From Thamnaconus septentrionalis (taxonomy: Eukaryota > Chordata > Actinopteri > Tetraodontiformes > Monacanthidae), in contig CM020513.1 of assembly GCA_009823395.1 (NCBI GenBank), forward strand, positions 14,931,001 through 14,995,000: 64,000 nucleotides of DNA, given 5' to 3'. The stretch's first letter is position 1, and every line of letters starts with the position of its first letter. Positions 21,651 to 32,724 of this stretch are shown one piece after another. The translations under genes and the position numbers were made by a program. The notes below the pieces were generated by a model. It worked only from the letters and a program-made list of their open reading frames with translations. It was not told the origin of the DNA and made no database searches.

Positions 21651-22075
21651 TAGGGCTGTGCGATTAATCGATTTTAAATCGAAATCAGATTTTTTTTGTC
21701 GTAACGATGTTAAATAGAGGAAAATCGGAAAATCGATTTTCCTCTTTCAAGCTTCCGCGTTGGCGCCTCTTGGGTACCGTAGTCCTCCTCCCCCCTCGAG
21801 AAGCTGTTAACTGGCTACCTATGTTTACTCGCATCTGCACTAGCTAGCCACAGCAGGTGTTAAAACCAGGAAGTGATTCTGTTTGCTGCCCTCACCACTA
21901 CCTGGTAAATTATTTTTCCGAAGTAGCATACAACACGCACTTGTCCCGTTCTTGTAACATATTTAATGAGATTTCCGCCCCCCCCCGCCCCCCCTAAAAG
22001 AAATCGAAGTTGAAAATCGAGTTTTCAGAGAAAAAAAATCTGGATTTTATTTTTGACCAAAATCACCCAGCCCTA
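21651..22075. mobile_element. Complete non-autonomous hAT element (MITE, 425 bp)
   Basis: The element starts TAGGGCTGTGCGAT and ends ATCACCCAGCCCTA, so the termini are imperfect inverted repeats of about 14 bp (TAGGGCTGtGcGAT and TAGGGCTGgGtGAT). Subterminal AATCGATTTTAAATCG-type palindromes follow, and it is flanked by a perfect 8-bp duplication TGTTATCT. It has no transposase frame. The 'TAGGGCTGGGCGAT' end is typical of abundant fish hAT MITEs. It lies in ldlrad3 intron 4, inserted next to a LINE tail. The intact ends and target duplication suggest it is not very old. Confidence 0.93.
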
Positions 22076-22083
22076 TGTTATCT
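22076..22083. repeat. 8-bp target-site duplication, right (TGTTATCT)
   Basis: Right copy of the direct repeat flanking the hAT MITE, identical to 21,643-21,650. Confidence 0.93.
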
Positions 22084-22186
22084 CTTTGCTTTTCAGAAAG
22101 TGTGTTTTGGATATCAGCATTCACACGCTACTTCCATGTATTTGTCCCCGTTTGAACATCGTCAGAAGTAAAACTCTGAACCCAAC

Positions 22187-22192
22187 GTCTCT

Positions 22193-22243
<51 letters not shown>

Positions 22244-22260
22244 GAGCCCACCCAGGGACG
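22187..22260 (+). tRNA. tRNA-Asn (anticodon GTT), copy 5, inside ldlrad3 intron 4
   Basis: A 74-nt cloverleaf identical to copies 1-3, transcribed antisense to the host gene. A TTTT run at about 22,267-22,270 supplies the Pol III terminator. It lies 112 bp from the hAT MITE. Its flanks do not resemble those of the other copies beyond a few bases, so it was not part of the recent tandem duplication. Confidence 0.95.
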
Positions 22261-23549
22261 GCTGTGTTTTGCACGTAAATTCCAAAAGCACAACGATGGC
22301 AATGGATCGCCATGACAAGATGGATAGCAGGAAGTAAAATCCGAGCAGATCTGCATGTTTTGCACAATACAGAGGGGGGAAAAAAATAAGAAGACATAGA
22401 GATGGGTTTTCTTTTTAAAGCCAATAATGGCTTTAACATGGGATCCTTAAAGGTCCACTGTGTACATTTTAAAGGAGGCTCAGTATTTAAGGTATCTGCC
22501 AAACTGCTGCGTGCTAAATGTTCCGTGACAGGATGGTTCCTGTGATGTCCTGCCATTAATATTCCTGCCGCACGCCGTCACTACAGTGTGTCTTTTGCCG
22601 CACTCCTGTCGTGTGCTGCCAGTCTACTCTCATTAGGAAGGCTGTGCCTGTGTGTTTTTACTGCGCACTAAGAACGGCTTCGTGTTTTTCCGCTGTCAGA
22701 GCGGAGACCGCTGCACGGCGCGCTCGTCCTTGTTTTTGTGTGTTCTGTCCTCGTCTCATACGTCTCTGTTTCTGTCTGAATGTGTTCCGCTGAGTGTACG
22801 TGTGTTTGAACGGCGCTTTAGGGAAGGAAGCTTTTCATGCTCCATCGAGCCTCTATTTGCTTGTCCTGTAATAACTTGTCTGCTCCGTTGCCCGCTGCTC
22901 CCAGACCCCCTCCTCCCCTCGCAAGCAACGCTCAAGTCATGGCTCAGTGTAGACTGCCGGAGGAGTGGTGGCGACGTGGATGGAAGTTAATAGATGGCTT
23001 CACGATCTGGAGAACATAAAGGAAGGCAGGAGGGAGCCGGGCAGGGCGGGCTCGCCAATTATTGGGTTGGATAGAAAAAAATGTTTGAAACGACTGATTA
23101 TGTCATTCTGAGGTAATGCTAGCAAATGCTAATTGCTACTAATTAGGAAAAAGGTCTCTAGAATGAAATGTATGAAAGTTCAACTAGAATTTAAATGTAT
23201 TAGAGTACATGAATGGCGAGAGCAGCTACTAACATGTGATCTTGGTGCGTAAGTATGTGATGTATTTATATATTTTAGTTTTTTTGTTTTTTTCTGATTG
23301 TTGTCATCGTGGAAGTCACATTGTGAGAAGCCTGATGAAAGCATGAATACATCTTGTGCAACCACTAAGCCAGAATTTGTTAAAGATTTTTCAAAGAATA
23401 ACCTGGAACTCACAGGCATCCAGTGGAGTCCAAGGTCGAGTCAAGGTCGCACTGGGTCAACACCCAGCACGAGACCTAGCTACGTATACTTTTTTTTTTA
23501 ATATACTATCTGCTGCTGCTTGGTGGCTGAATACACTGCACATTTCTCC

Positions 23550-23590
23550 ATTGTGGGAAAATACAGGCTCATCTAATCTTATCTTAAGCC
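23550..23590 (+). mobile_element. Possible LINE 3' tail remnant
   Basis: CATTGTGGGAAAATACAGGC followed by TCATCTAATCTTATCTTA resembles fish LINE tails of the form 'ATTGTGGGACTAATAAAGG(CTTAT)n'. It is short and degraded. Confidence 0.35.
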
Positions 23591-24589
23591 CAACCATGGG
23601 TTCTCCTCACCATCTACAGGAGCAGAAGAAGAACTCTGCTGCTTTTCTGACTTTTTAGGAAGATTTCTGTGCTCCACGCAGCAGATGTTGGGAACATTAT
23701 GTTGCATTAAATAGGATAAAATGATTTATTGAATATTAATCAAAAAGTGACCCTGAACAATTCACCATGATTTAAGTTTTGTATTGTATTTTCATTTGAC
23801 TTTATTTATATCACAGCTGATTAATGCATTTTTAAATCAATGAAAGAAGAAGGTCAATGATTGTCTTTGATGACAGGGAGTCATTTCAGTGTCACTTAAC
23901 ATAATTGTGATGATGATCTCCCCACATAATGAACCAGCAGTGAATGCAGACAGTCTGATGCTACATGATGGATGGAAGGAACTGCTGTCTTAACAAAGCT
24001 GGACTTCGACGTGACTGCAGAAATAAACAACATGCTTTCTGAACTGCACCTGAACCGCACGCAGCTCGAATTCTTTGCTGGTTTTATTTCTTTCTTTTCT
24101 CCGGTGTTGATGTGAGACATTACCAGAAGCCCACCATCAAAAAAAAAAAGAAGGGCTTCTGAGCAGGGTGGAATGTTGCTGCGCAGTGGAGAGTCAGTAA
24201 GAGTGCAAGTGGTTGCTTTTGGGTATTAAAACAACTCCCAGTGTAAATAAACCATCTCAGTGTTTGGCACCAGCGCCGCCTCCGACGCCGGCTGCTCTGA
24301 GAGCTGCTGTGAGGTATGTTCAGGCTTTAAATAAAAGGGAAAAAGTTGGGTCATAAACATCCCCCGTGTTTTGTCAACCGTGCAAAACTTCTGATGGCGG
24401 GAGCTGCCAGCCAAAAACTCATCGCTCAGTTTTATTTCCTTCTGTGCTGCGTGTCTCTGTGCAGGCACCGAGACTCGGCTGCTACCGGCTTTCAGTGGGG
24501 CGTTTTTTTTTTGTTTTTTTTTCTTACTTTCGTCCTACGGAAATAGAACGAATCAGGAGGGTGAAAGGTTGCGCTGGATCACCGAGAGG

Positions 24590-24950
24590 CTCCGACGATC
24601 ACAAAACCTGACGGCTGCGGTCGCCATGGCAACTGGCTGAAAGGTGAGCTGAGAGTGGGTGGCGGCTCGGCCGAGAGTGGACCAGAACGGGACCCGAACG
24701 CAAGCGTGCGAGCGGACGACGGGGCCCAGAGCGGAGATTGGATGATATGAGTGATAAGCGTGGATAGAATCAGAGGCTCTGCAGCGTCCTCAGCAGGGGA
24801 CGGGACACTATTATGAAGTGTAGCCTGCAGCCGCGGCGGCCAAGAACACAAAAGACAGGATGAGGCAGCAGCGACGGAGGACGTGTGGACTCGTCCCTGC
24901 GACGCCGCGCCACTCGTTTGACGCCACTCTAATCCTCAGAGGACAAAAAG
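24590..24950. promoter_or_regulatory. CpG-rich intronic patch with an RFX X-box
   Basis: CG dinucleotides are frequent here compared with flanking intron DNA (for example GGCGGCTCGGCCG, GCAAGCGTGCGAGCGGACGA, GCAGCCGCGGCGGCC). The patch contains the palindromic X-box at 24,620-24,633. It may be an intronic enhancer or alternative promoter. No TATA box or transcript evidence was identified. Confidence 0.4.
24620..24633. promoter_or_regulatory. RFX X-box (GTCGCCATGGCAAC)
   Basis: GTCGCCATGGCAAC matches the RFX-family palindromic consensus GTNRCCATGGYAAC at all constrained positions. RFX factors bind such sites in ciliary gene promoters and in other enhancers. Its target is unknown; it lies 9.3 kb downstream (in transcript sense) of no exon in particular, deep in ldlrad3 intron 4. 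Confidence 0.6.
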
Positions 24951-25093
24951 AGAGCCGTGTAAGTTCAGTGTGCTGGCTGTCGGAAAATAAAACATCCTCC
25001 TGGAGCTGTGAGATCACACCAATAGGTTGGTTTCACCTCATGTCACACGACCCAGATGGAGGGAAGATGGCTGAAGATGTGTAATATAGAAAA

Positions 25094-25471
25094 ATGCAGA
25101 TCTTTTGTGTAAGTTACGGTTGCTCCAATCGCTCTGACTGAGAAAAAGAAAAGAGTTTTTACTTCAAAGTTCCAAAGGCTGTTGTTCACAAAGGTGAGAA
25201 GTTTAAAAAGCTCACAGAAAAACAGTGTAAAAAGTGGATTTCAACCTGACCTCTGCAGCTGGGAGGAGTGCAGTCTGCTGAGGCCAGTGTCTGCAGCGAC
25301 CACTTCATCAGAGGTGTGTTGCCGAGCTAACTGGGTTTGGGTCTTGAAACGGGCTCTAAATCTGCACAGTACGAATTCTCCTCAACAGTTTCCTCCATAG
25401 ACCTGCTCTCCATTTCTACCTCTGGTCCTCCATCTGAATTCGCACCACCGCTGACTGAAACCCAGCAATAG
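25094..25471 (+). pseudogene. THAP-domain protein pseudogene (fragment, three in-frame stops)
   Basis: One uninterrupted register of 126 codons from ATG at 25,094 to TAG at 25,469-25,471 reads as an N-terminal THAP zinc-finger domain. It has C-x4-C (FCVSYGC), then SNRSD, FYFKVPKAVVHKGEKFKKLT, EKQCKKWIS and VCSDHFIRG (the C-x2-H pair) in the correct order and spacing. It contains in-frame TGA at codon 16 (after SNRSD), TGA after WIST and TAA after VLPS, but no frameshift. A Ser/Pro-rich continuation to the TAG follows. THAP domains are C2CH DNA-binding modules of cellular factors and of P-element-type transposases. No transposase or later exon was seen downstream, so this is a dead fragment or processed copy. 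Confidence 0.8.
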
Positions 25472-26499
25472 CTGTATTTTTTTGTGTTCTCATTCCATCA
25501 GGGAGGAGTGGTTCAGCAGAGTGGGCAGCACCGCCAGGGCAGCGGGGTTGCCCGGGCAGGCTGACAACAAAAGCTGCGTAGGAGGACGAGGCTGAGCAGT
25601 GTAGGAGCCACAGAGAAAAAATACACTTTCAGGGAAGATGCGGCCGTCGCAGAGAGGCGGCGGCAGCGGCGGCAGCAGCAGCATCGGCAGCGTCGACAGC
25701 ACAGTCTTTTAATAGCCGAGCAGAACAGCGCTCGGCTGCCGGGATCCGAGCCGAGTCTTTGTTGGGCTCACCAGCACCGTAGGCTTCATCTTTGTTTCAA
25801 AGAAGCCAGAGGTTTGTTTCATGACGAGTTTAAATAAGCGAGATGAAGTTTTTACCAAACTTTTTTTTTTTCTCACTGATTTCTCACACCACGGCGGATA
25901 ATTAACTCCTGCATTTGCTGCGCGCGACTGCTGTCGTGTGCGCAAATGTGTACAAAGGGGCTGTTTTTTCGAATCAGGCCTTTGAAATCCAGACATTCGC
26001 CACGCAAACCTTAAAGTGACACATGAGAGCTTTCACGTCATTTGTATTTTTACAGCAGCCTTCAGCGTCACTGGGGTCGAAGCGTGTGTGTTTTATTCTT
26101 TCCTTTTTTTGAAGCAAAAATTGGGTGTCGACACAAATGTGGCGCGTCGCAGTTGTCACTGCGTCCTGATGCCTGCAGTGCAGTCAGACTGTGGAGCCGC
26201 ACGCAACCAGCCGAGGTGGTCGGGATCGTTTTCGCTGCTTGTTTTCAAATTGGGCTTGCAAAGATTCCTGCGCGGACGTCAGCGTCACTGATCACAGGCC
26301 GAGCCGTCAGGCGGTTTAGCAGCTGAGTTTGTCTCCTGCTGACTGGCAGGTGTTTGGATTGACGCTGCAGCAGGTTGAAGAGCTTGCTGCCGCGCTGTGT
26401 CTTTACGTGACGTGACATGGCCCCGCGCTTGCTAAACTGCACAATGTTGATCGCAAAGCGAAAAAGGAAATACCTCTTTAGCCTTGTGACATTGTCCTG

Positions 26500-26520
26500 T
26501 GTTGTTGTTGTTGTTGTTGC
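26500..26520. repeat. (GTT)n short tandem repeat
   Basis: About six GTT units in ldlrad3 intron 4. Confidence 0.8.
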
Positions 26521-27311
26521 TAATAGCTGAAATGCACGGCAGTTTATCTAGAACGCCATCACTTTTGTGTGCGGCGCTCCCAGCAAATTAACCTCGGCAC
26601 TTGGGTGTCAGACGCAGAGGAATCTATGTAGCTCCTCGCCAAGGCGCAGCGTGCTCGTGTGAGCGGCCAAACGCCATTACATCCAAACGCCTCGGACGTG
26701 ATACACCGACTGACACGTTTTTACGTCGCAGTCTTTTTTTTCCCCACCCGAGCAGCTCGAGCTCAAGCTGCAGAGTTCTCGACCTCGACGTGAATGGTGC
26801 GCTCGAGAGACGCCGCTCGTGTTTCAGCTGAAAGCCTTTAATTAGCTTGTGATTACGAAGAAAGGGATCGATTACCGACTGTTGCAGACCTTTTCCCCCG
26901 CTAACGATGCAGGGAGAGGGAACAGATGTGGAGTAATTGCAGATTTGCTTTCACCCAATTTACCTAAAAAAATAATAATACAATAAACTTGCCAGGTTGA
27001 AATTTTCACGTTAAATAATCCGGCCTTGCTAATACGGCCAGAAAATAGCTCTGCTACTTACATTTTGTCTGAGCATGAGTTTAATATATCCGTCCATATT
27101 TATATGCAGAAGTGGCAGTTAACGCCTTTAGGGCTGCCAAGTGGCCGCATGAACGGCCTCTTTAGGTCTTATCAGGTAAAGGTGCAGTGAACAGAGGGCC
27201 ACTTTATACTGGCAGGACATGCAACGATAAGCCTGAGCTCAGAGAGGAGAGGAGCAGAGCGGCGTCTGGCTGGGCCCTGGCTACAGATCAAGTGGGATAA
27301 AACCCTGCCAA

Positions 27312-27332
27312 GACACACACACACACACACAC
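27312..27332. repeat. (CA)10 microsatellite
   Basis: About 21 bp of CA in intron 4. Confidence 0.9.
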
Positions 27333-28512
27333 TGCAAACATAACGGGTATCCGGACAGGGAAACATAAACATTTTTCTCTGAATAAGATAATCAGGTATT
27401 TTGCACACATGCACAACAAATCTAATTCTAATTTGCTGGAAATGATGTCAGCAGCCTCGTGACTTGGACTCTGAGCTGTTCCTTTTTCTGGAGAGGAAAT
27501 GGAGCAGGACCCCTGATACCGAGCCCACCATCTAATCCCCTCTCCTGCAACAATGAGCCCGGTCAGGCAGGAGGAAGAGAGGAGCTCCTCGCCTCTGTCC
27601 CTCTTTTTTCCTCCCTTTTTTTTTTTTTAATCAGTGTCAAACAAAAGAGCCAGAACAGTGGTGAAGGTCCGTGGCATTGGGCAATCAATGGCCCCTGTCT
27701 GAGTGATGACAGCGCGTACATATTTACCTAGAGCGTGACAGTCGGGTCTGAGGAATCATGACGAGAATGGGAATCAGTGGCGATCGTTGCGGGGGGGAGG
27801 GGTCCGAAATAAGTGTTTAAAGCACGTTGGAAAAATGGCAAAGAAAAGCGGGGCCAGTCACTGACGGAAGTTGGTCACGCTTGGTGTGCAGTCTGCGTGC
27901 ACAATGAGAAGGAATAATGAGAGAGGGATGAAAAAAATATGCCACAGCAGGAATGTGGGCTTCTCTCACCACAAGGTATGCTAAGTATGTCACCACCATG
28001 CCTGTGTGGTCTCTGGCGTATTCCCCGGATATCACAGCGTCACATTCGATCTGATCCGCCTTTTCTCGCCCTCAACATTTTCTGGTGTCTGCTGGCAACA
28101 AGAGTGCGAGATTTAAATGATGTACTGGAAACCTGCTTAAATTGTTGGCAAACAACCCACTGTTTTTTATCACCTGCTTCAATAAGTGACCTGTTGCTTT
28201 CACTCCCAACAGCCTGCGGTCGGTTGTGATTCTGCAACCAACCCAGGAAGGAAAACTGTGCTGGATAATAGAAGTCAACTATTTTGCAATGCACGCCGAC
28301 AAAAGGCAAAGAACCCTAATCCAAAATCTGAAGCATTTGGGCCTTGGCAGAGTTTTTTAATTCAAGTGGAATTATTGTTCCTCCTTTGGACTATTCTGGG
28401 GGATGGATTTGAGTGGAATGCAGCATGGACCCAGGTGGAAGCGGCTGACTGTTGGGTTCCAGACAACTCCAGGTACTGTTAGTTCATCCGACATTCCAAA
28501 GGACGAGACAGT

Positions 28513-28626
<114 letters not shown>

Positions 28627-29956
28627 AATGACACACAATCGCATTTAGCAAGGAAGAGGAAGAAGGCGCTCATTAGCACAATGAAGGCATTGATTAGCAT
28701 GAGGAATTGCATTATTAAAATGTGCCACTGTCACATTTTCAAAGACGTATGACTCACAGTGCCGAGGACTATCTGACCTCTGTGCTTCCACTACAGGCGC
28801 CGGCAGATTTCCAGACCATCCCTGATGTATCTTCACACACACTGAGGAGGTCATGTTGCAATATGTCAAGATCTGGATTGCTGATATGTTATTGTTCCAA
28901 TTTGTATCTTCGCTAATTGAGAGAGGGAAAAAGAGTATTGCGTCACTGGGACCATTTGGAGTCCATCCAGCCGATGACGACCCAACAGGTGCGAGTACCA
29001 GCAGGAAACAAAAGCAACTGGCCTTGGTGCTGAAGGGCATGAGCTTCAAGACAACGCAGCTGACTTCCATCAGGGCCTTCTAAAATCAATTATGCATGCA
29101 TTTAATTATACAGTCTATACTCTGTATGCAAGGGACCCCTGCGGCTTATTGGCTGAGTTAAAGCGGCGAGACTCAGTGGGTGTTTAACCTTTATAAGTGC
29201 GAGAGAGGAACAACTGCCTTTTTCCCTGCTATCCTCTCGCTGCACAGATTACTTGCACACAATCACCTACTTTTCACTCTTTGCCTGAAATCAGCGCCTC
29301 CATTTCCTCTGAAAGCTGAACGTTTGCTTTGTCTGTCTTCCACGCTCTGCATTAAAACAATCAATTTTCTTTATTCTATCTGATGCTTTCTGCCCCTTCC
29401 GCCACCCCAACAGCCTCCCAACCCCCAACCACAGCGGGAGCCTCTCCACAGGCGAGACAGCCCCATTAATGGGCTCCTCCTCGTCAATATCAGCCCCGGC
29501 TGCGTTATCATACACCCACATCACTGCCAGTGTTACCGATCCCTCCTCACCGTGCACCCCTTCCATCGTTGTAATTAATGCTTTTTGCAGATATGCACAT
29601 TTATTCATTACACCATCCATCAGCGCCGGCGTCGGCCTCATATTCCGCGGCGCAGAAACACAATCTCCTCAGCTGCGGTGGAGGCAGACCACACATCAGG
29701 CGCTGGCACGTCAGCCTCGCGCCCACCTAATTAATACTGAAGCCACCGGCCATGCATCATCCGCGGCAAGACGAGAGTCATGTGATGCTGCGAAGGGAAG
29801 GGGGTTTTGATAAGGTGCGATATTGAGAAAGTTGTGGAAGTGGGGACAACAACAACAGGCACAGGAATCAATTATAAACCAATTATCAAGTGTGCAAGGG
29901 GAAAAAAAGCTCTCACCAGTGTAGCAGAACATGCAAGTATCAATCTGTGTCATCTG

Positions 29957-29957
29957 C

Positions 29958-30004
<47 letters not shown>

Positions 30005-30030
30005 TATATGTATATATATATATATGTATA
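29957..30030. repeat. (TA)n microsatellite
   Basis: About 70 bp of nearly pure TA with a few ATGT and ACAT interruptions, self-complementary and capable of cruciform extrusion. Confidence 0.95.
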
Positions 30031-30076
30031 AGGCCAACTCGAGCTTAGCGGCATACAATACACCATCTGAATATTC

Positions 30077-30152
30077 ATATATGTTCCATCCATCTATCCA
30101 TCCATGCATCCATCCATGCATCCATGCATCCATCCATGCATCCATGCATCCA
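30077..30152. repeat. (CATC/CATG)n tandem repeat
   Basis: CATCCATC and CATGCATC units over about 75 bp. The following ~110 bp (CAGCCTAACCCAGCC to CCTGCAAACTCC) faintly resembles a degraded fish interspersed repeat but could not be assigned. Confidence 0.85.
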
Positions 30153-32676
30153 TCCTGCTGCAGCCTAACCCAGCCTTGGGGCAAGGACAAGGCTACACAC
30201 TGGACAAGTGAGAGCAACAACAGACACAGGGACAACCTGCAAACTCCCTGGGCTCCAGGAATTACACATGCAAACCTCGTTGCTCCCATATGCTGCATTT
30301 TTCTTAATTAACACTCGTTATTAATATTGTTATATCATTTTTTTTGCTGGTGGCAAAGCCAATAAAAGAGGTTGAGATAAATGTAGGAATTGTACCAGTG
30401 TTTTGTTTTGCATTATTAGACGAGCTGGGAAAAAAAACAAAATCATGAAACCAGTGATGGTTGTCTTTTTTCATTCAAATAAACACCCCGAAAAAGGAAA
30501 CAACAAAACTTTCAGTCCTCGTGAAAATACAACCGATGTGAATTAAGTCACAAATGGTTTAATGTTAATATTAAACATTAAATATTGCCTGTGATAAAGC
30601 GATGAAGTCTGAAAGTAAAGTTAGATATTAAGCCAAAAGAAATGAAATCATGCATTTCTGTGGATTTAATCATTTGAGCTTCGATGAATTTCAGCAATTT
30701 GTACTGTAGTGCTGCATTAATGAGCCCTTTGTCGAGGAAAACTTCTAATATTTCAAGACGTTCCTGGAGAGAAACATCAAATGTATTACTAATGGAGGAG
30801 AGTGGGAAGGCCAAGTCAAAGCAAAACGCAGCCCCGAGCTCTTCATAACATTTGAATACAAACAGTTCTAAAAAGGTCTCCCAGTGGAGCGTCGGAGCTG
30901 GAAGACGCTGCAGTGAGAAACTGGGCTAGCAGCTATAAAACATTACTCAAAGTCATTTCTGAGGAGCAAGACAGAGTTTGGATCTTCTGTGCAAGGGCTG
31001 AATAAAACCACCAATACAGCAGCACTTAAACACACTTACTGTACATATATATGATTAAGAAGCACATTACAGTCACAATGAAAGGACTGAACTGCCAGTG
31101 AGAGTGAAACAATTTGCACCACAAAAGGACTGGAATGAAAATGTACTCAGCAGTTGGTTGTGTGTTATTCACACAATTCTCTAAACACAACACGCCTGCA
31201 GTATTGGATATATTGCATCTTGCATCTAGCAATACAGTTACAAAAAAATAGTTGAACCAGTGATGGCAGTTATTTCAGTGGGTGCCAGCAGATTGCCAAC
31301 AGTACTTCAATCTGACAGAATATAACCATTTTTGTCACATCAACATTTTTTGAAAGACATTTTCTGGCACATCGGCCAGAAACACTATCAGCGTGTGTGG
31401 CTATTCACGCTGCAGGCAAGAGATGAGTGGCATAAAAACTGTGGATTTTAATAAGCAGTACATGTCACTGAAAATGAGCTAAGCCGGCACACCAGGCGGA
31501 CACTGTTTCTCAATCCTTTGGTTTAGTTTCACAGATCCATCTGGTAAAAAGCCCATGGAGAACATTTGGAAAGTGCAGCCGAAAAAACCTGACAGGGACA
31601 GCAAACTACCAGCCAATCACATTCAAGTGCAAAAAGGAGGTTTGCCACTGCATGAATATAGCAGTGTGTCATCCCCCTGTGTGCTGGCCATTATGCACTG
31701 CAGTGTTTAACACAACTCGCCAAAGCCACCCCAGAGTCAAGCGGAACAATGTCGTCCACTGAGGAAAGCCTTTCTGCTGTATTTAATGTTGTTTTTTTTT
31801 TTTATATAAAAATACCACAGAGTTAAAAAATGGAAGTGTAACAGCATCCACGCTAATCCCATTAGCAGCGGCCACCGTTTGCAATTTTTAGCGGTAGCAG
31901 CTTCTCTTGCTGTGGCTTTTTCAGAGCAGTTTGGGAGCAACGGCAGCTTTTCATGCTTGTAGTCGACTGGATCTGAATGATCCACTTACAAAGTTATAGA
32001 TGTACTATAGCGAAACGTGTGCTCTTGTCCACCACTCACATCAAGAATTTTTCCAAATCTTGTGCATTTCAATAATAAAAGAAGGGGGAAAAAAATCTAT
32101 TTTTTTTTTCAACCTCGATGCTTATCTGAGACTTGATGCAACGTCAGATAAGAAAATCGAGCATGAAGCCAAATCGTGGAAGACCAAAGTATAAACGGCA
32201 GATGATACTGATAATTCACAATGGATGTTAAACAGTGCATACAGTGACAAATAAGTTTGGCTTCGACACAGGGAATAGCATAATTGAGGTGGCTGGGTTC
32301 TCAGAGCGAGGAAACGTTCTAACATTCCTACCGGAAACCCAGCTGACCAGCCGCTCCTGCAGATGTGTAAGCTGGTTGGCTATGCAGGCGAGCTCGTCCT
32401 TGCACCGTGCACGTTCTCTGCACCAAACTAAGCTGCTTAGATGCTGGGCCAAAGGTGACGCACACCACAGCACCACAATAATCTCCTCCATTGTTTATTG
32501 TGTGTCCGCGCTCCTCTCTTTTCTCTCTTTCCTCTCCTCAGCCCCAGGTTCTCCCACCGCCTGGCATTGTTAAACACCCAGCTGGCATGATGGACACCAG
32601 ATGATAGCACCGAAACAATGACAACTACATAAAGACAGAGAACTGGAGAGGAGGAGACAGAAAGTGTGAGAAAGAG

Positions 32677-32680
<4 letters not shown>

Positions 32681-32721
<41 letters not shown>
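32681..32721. repeat. (GT)20 microsatellite
   Basis: Forty bp of uninterrupted GT in ldlrad3 intron 4. Confidence 0.97.

Positions 32722-32724
<3 letters not shown>

Noticed and set aside
24843..25084. Possible upstream exon for the THAP sequence
   Set aside because: No in-frame ATG or convincing donor/acceptor pair links it, and the THAP copy already has its own start and several stops.
29711..30298. 195-codon minus-strand frame with long YIYI and MDAWMHGW runs
   Set aside because: It is a translation of (TA)n and (CATC)n simple repeats.
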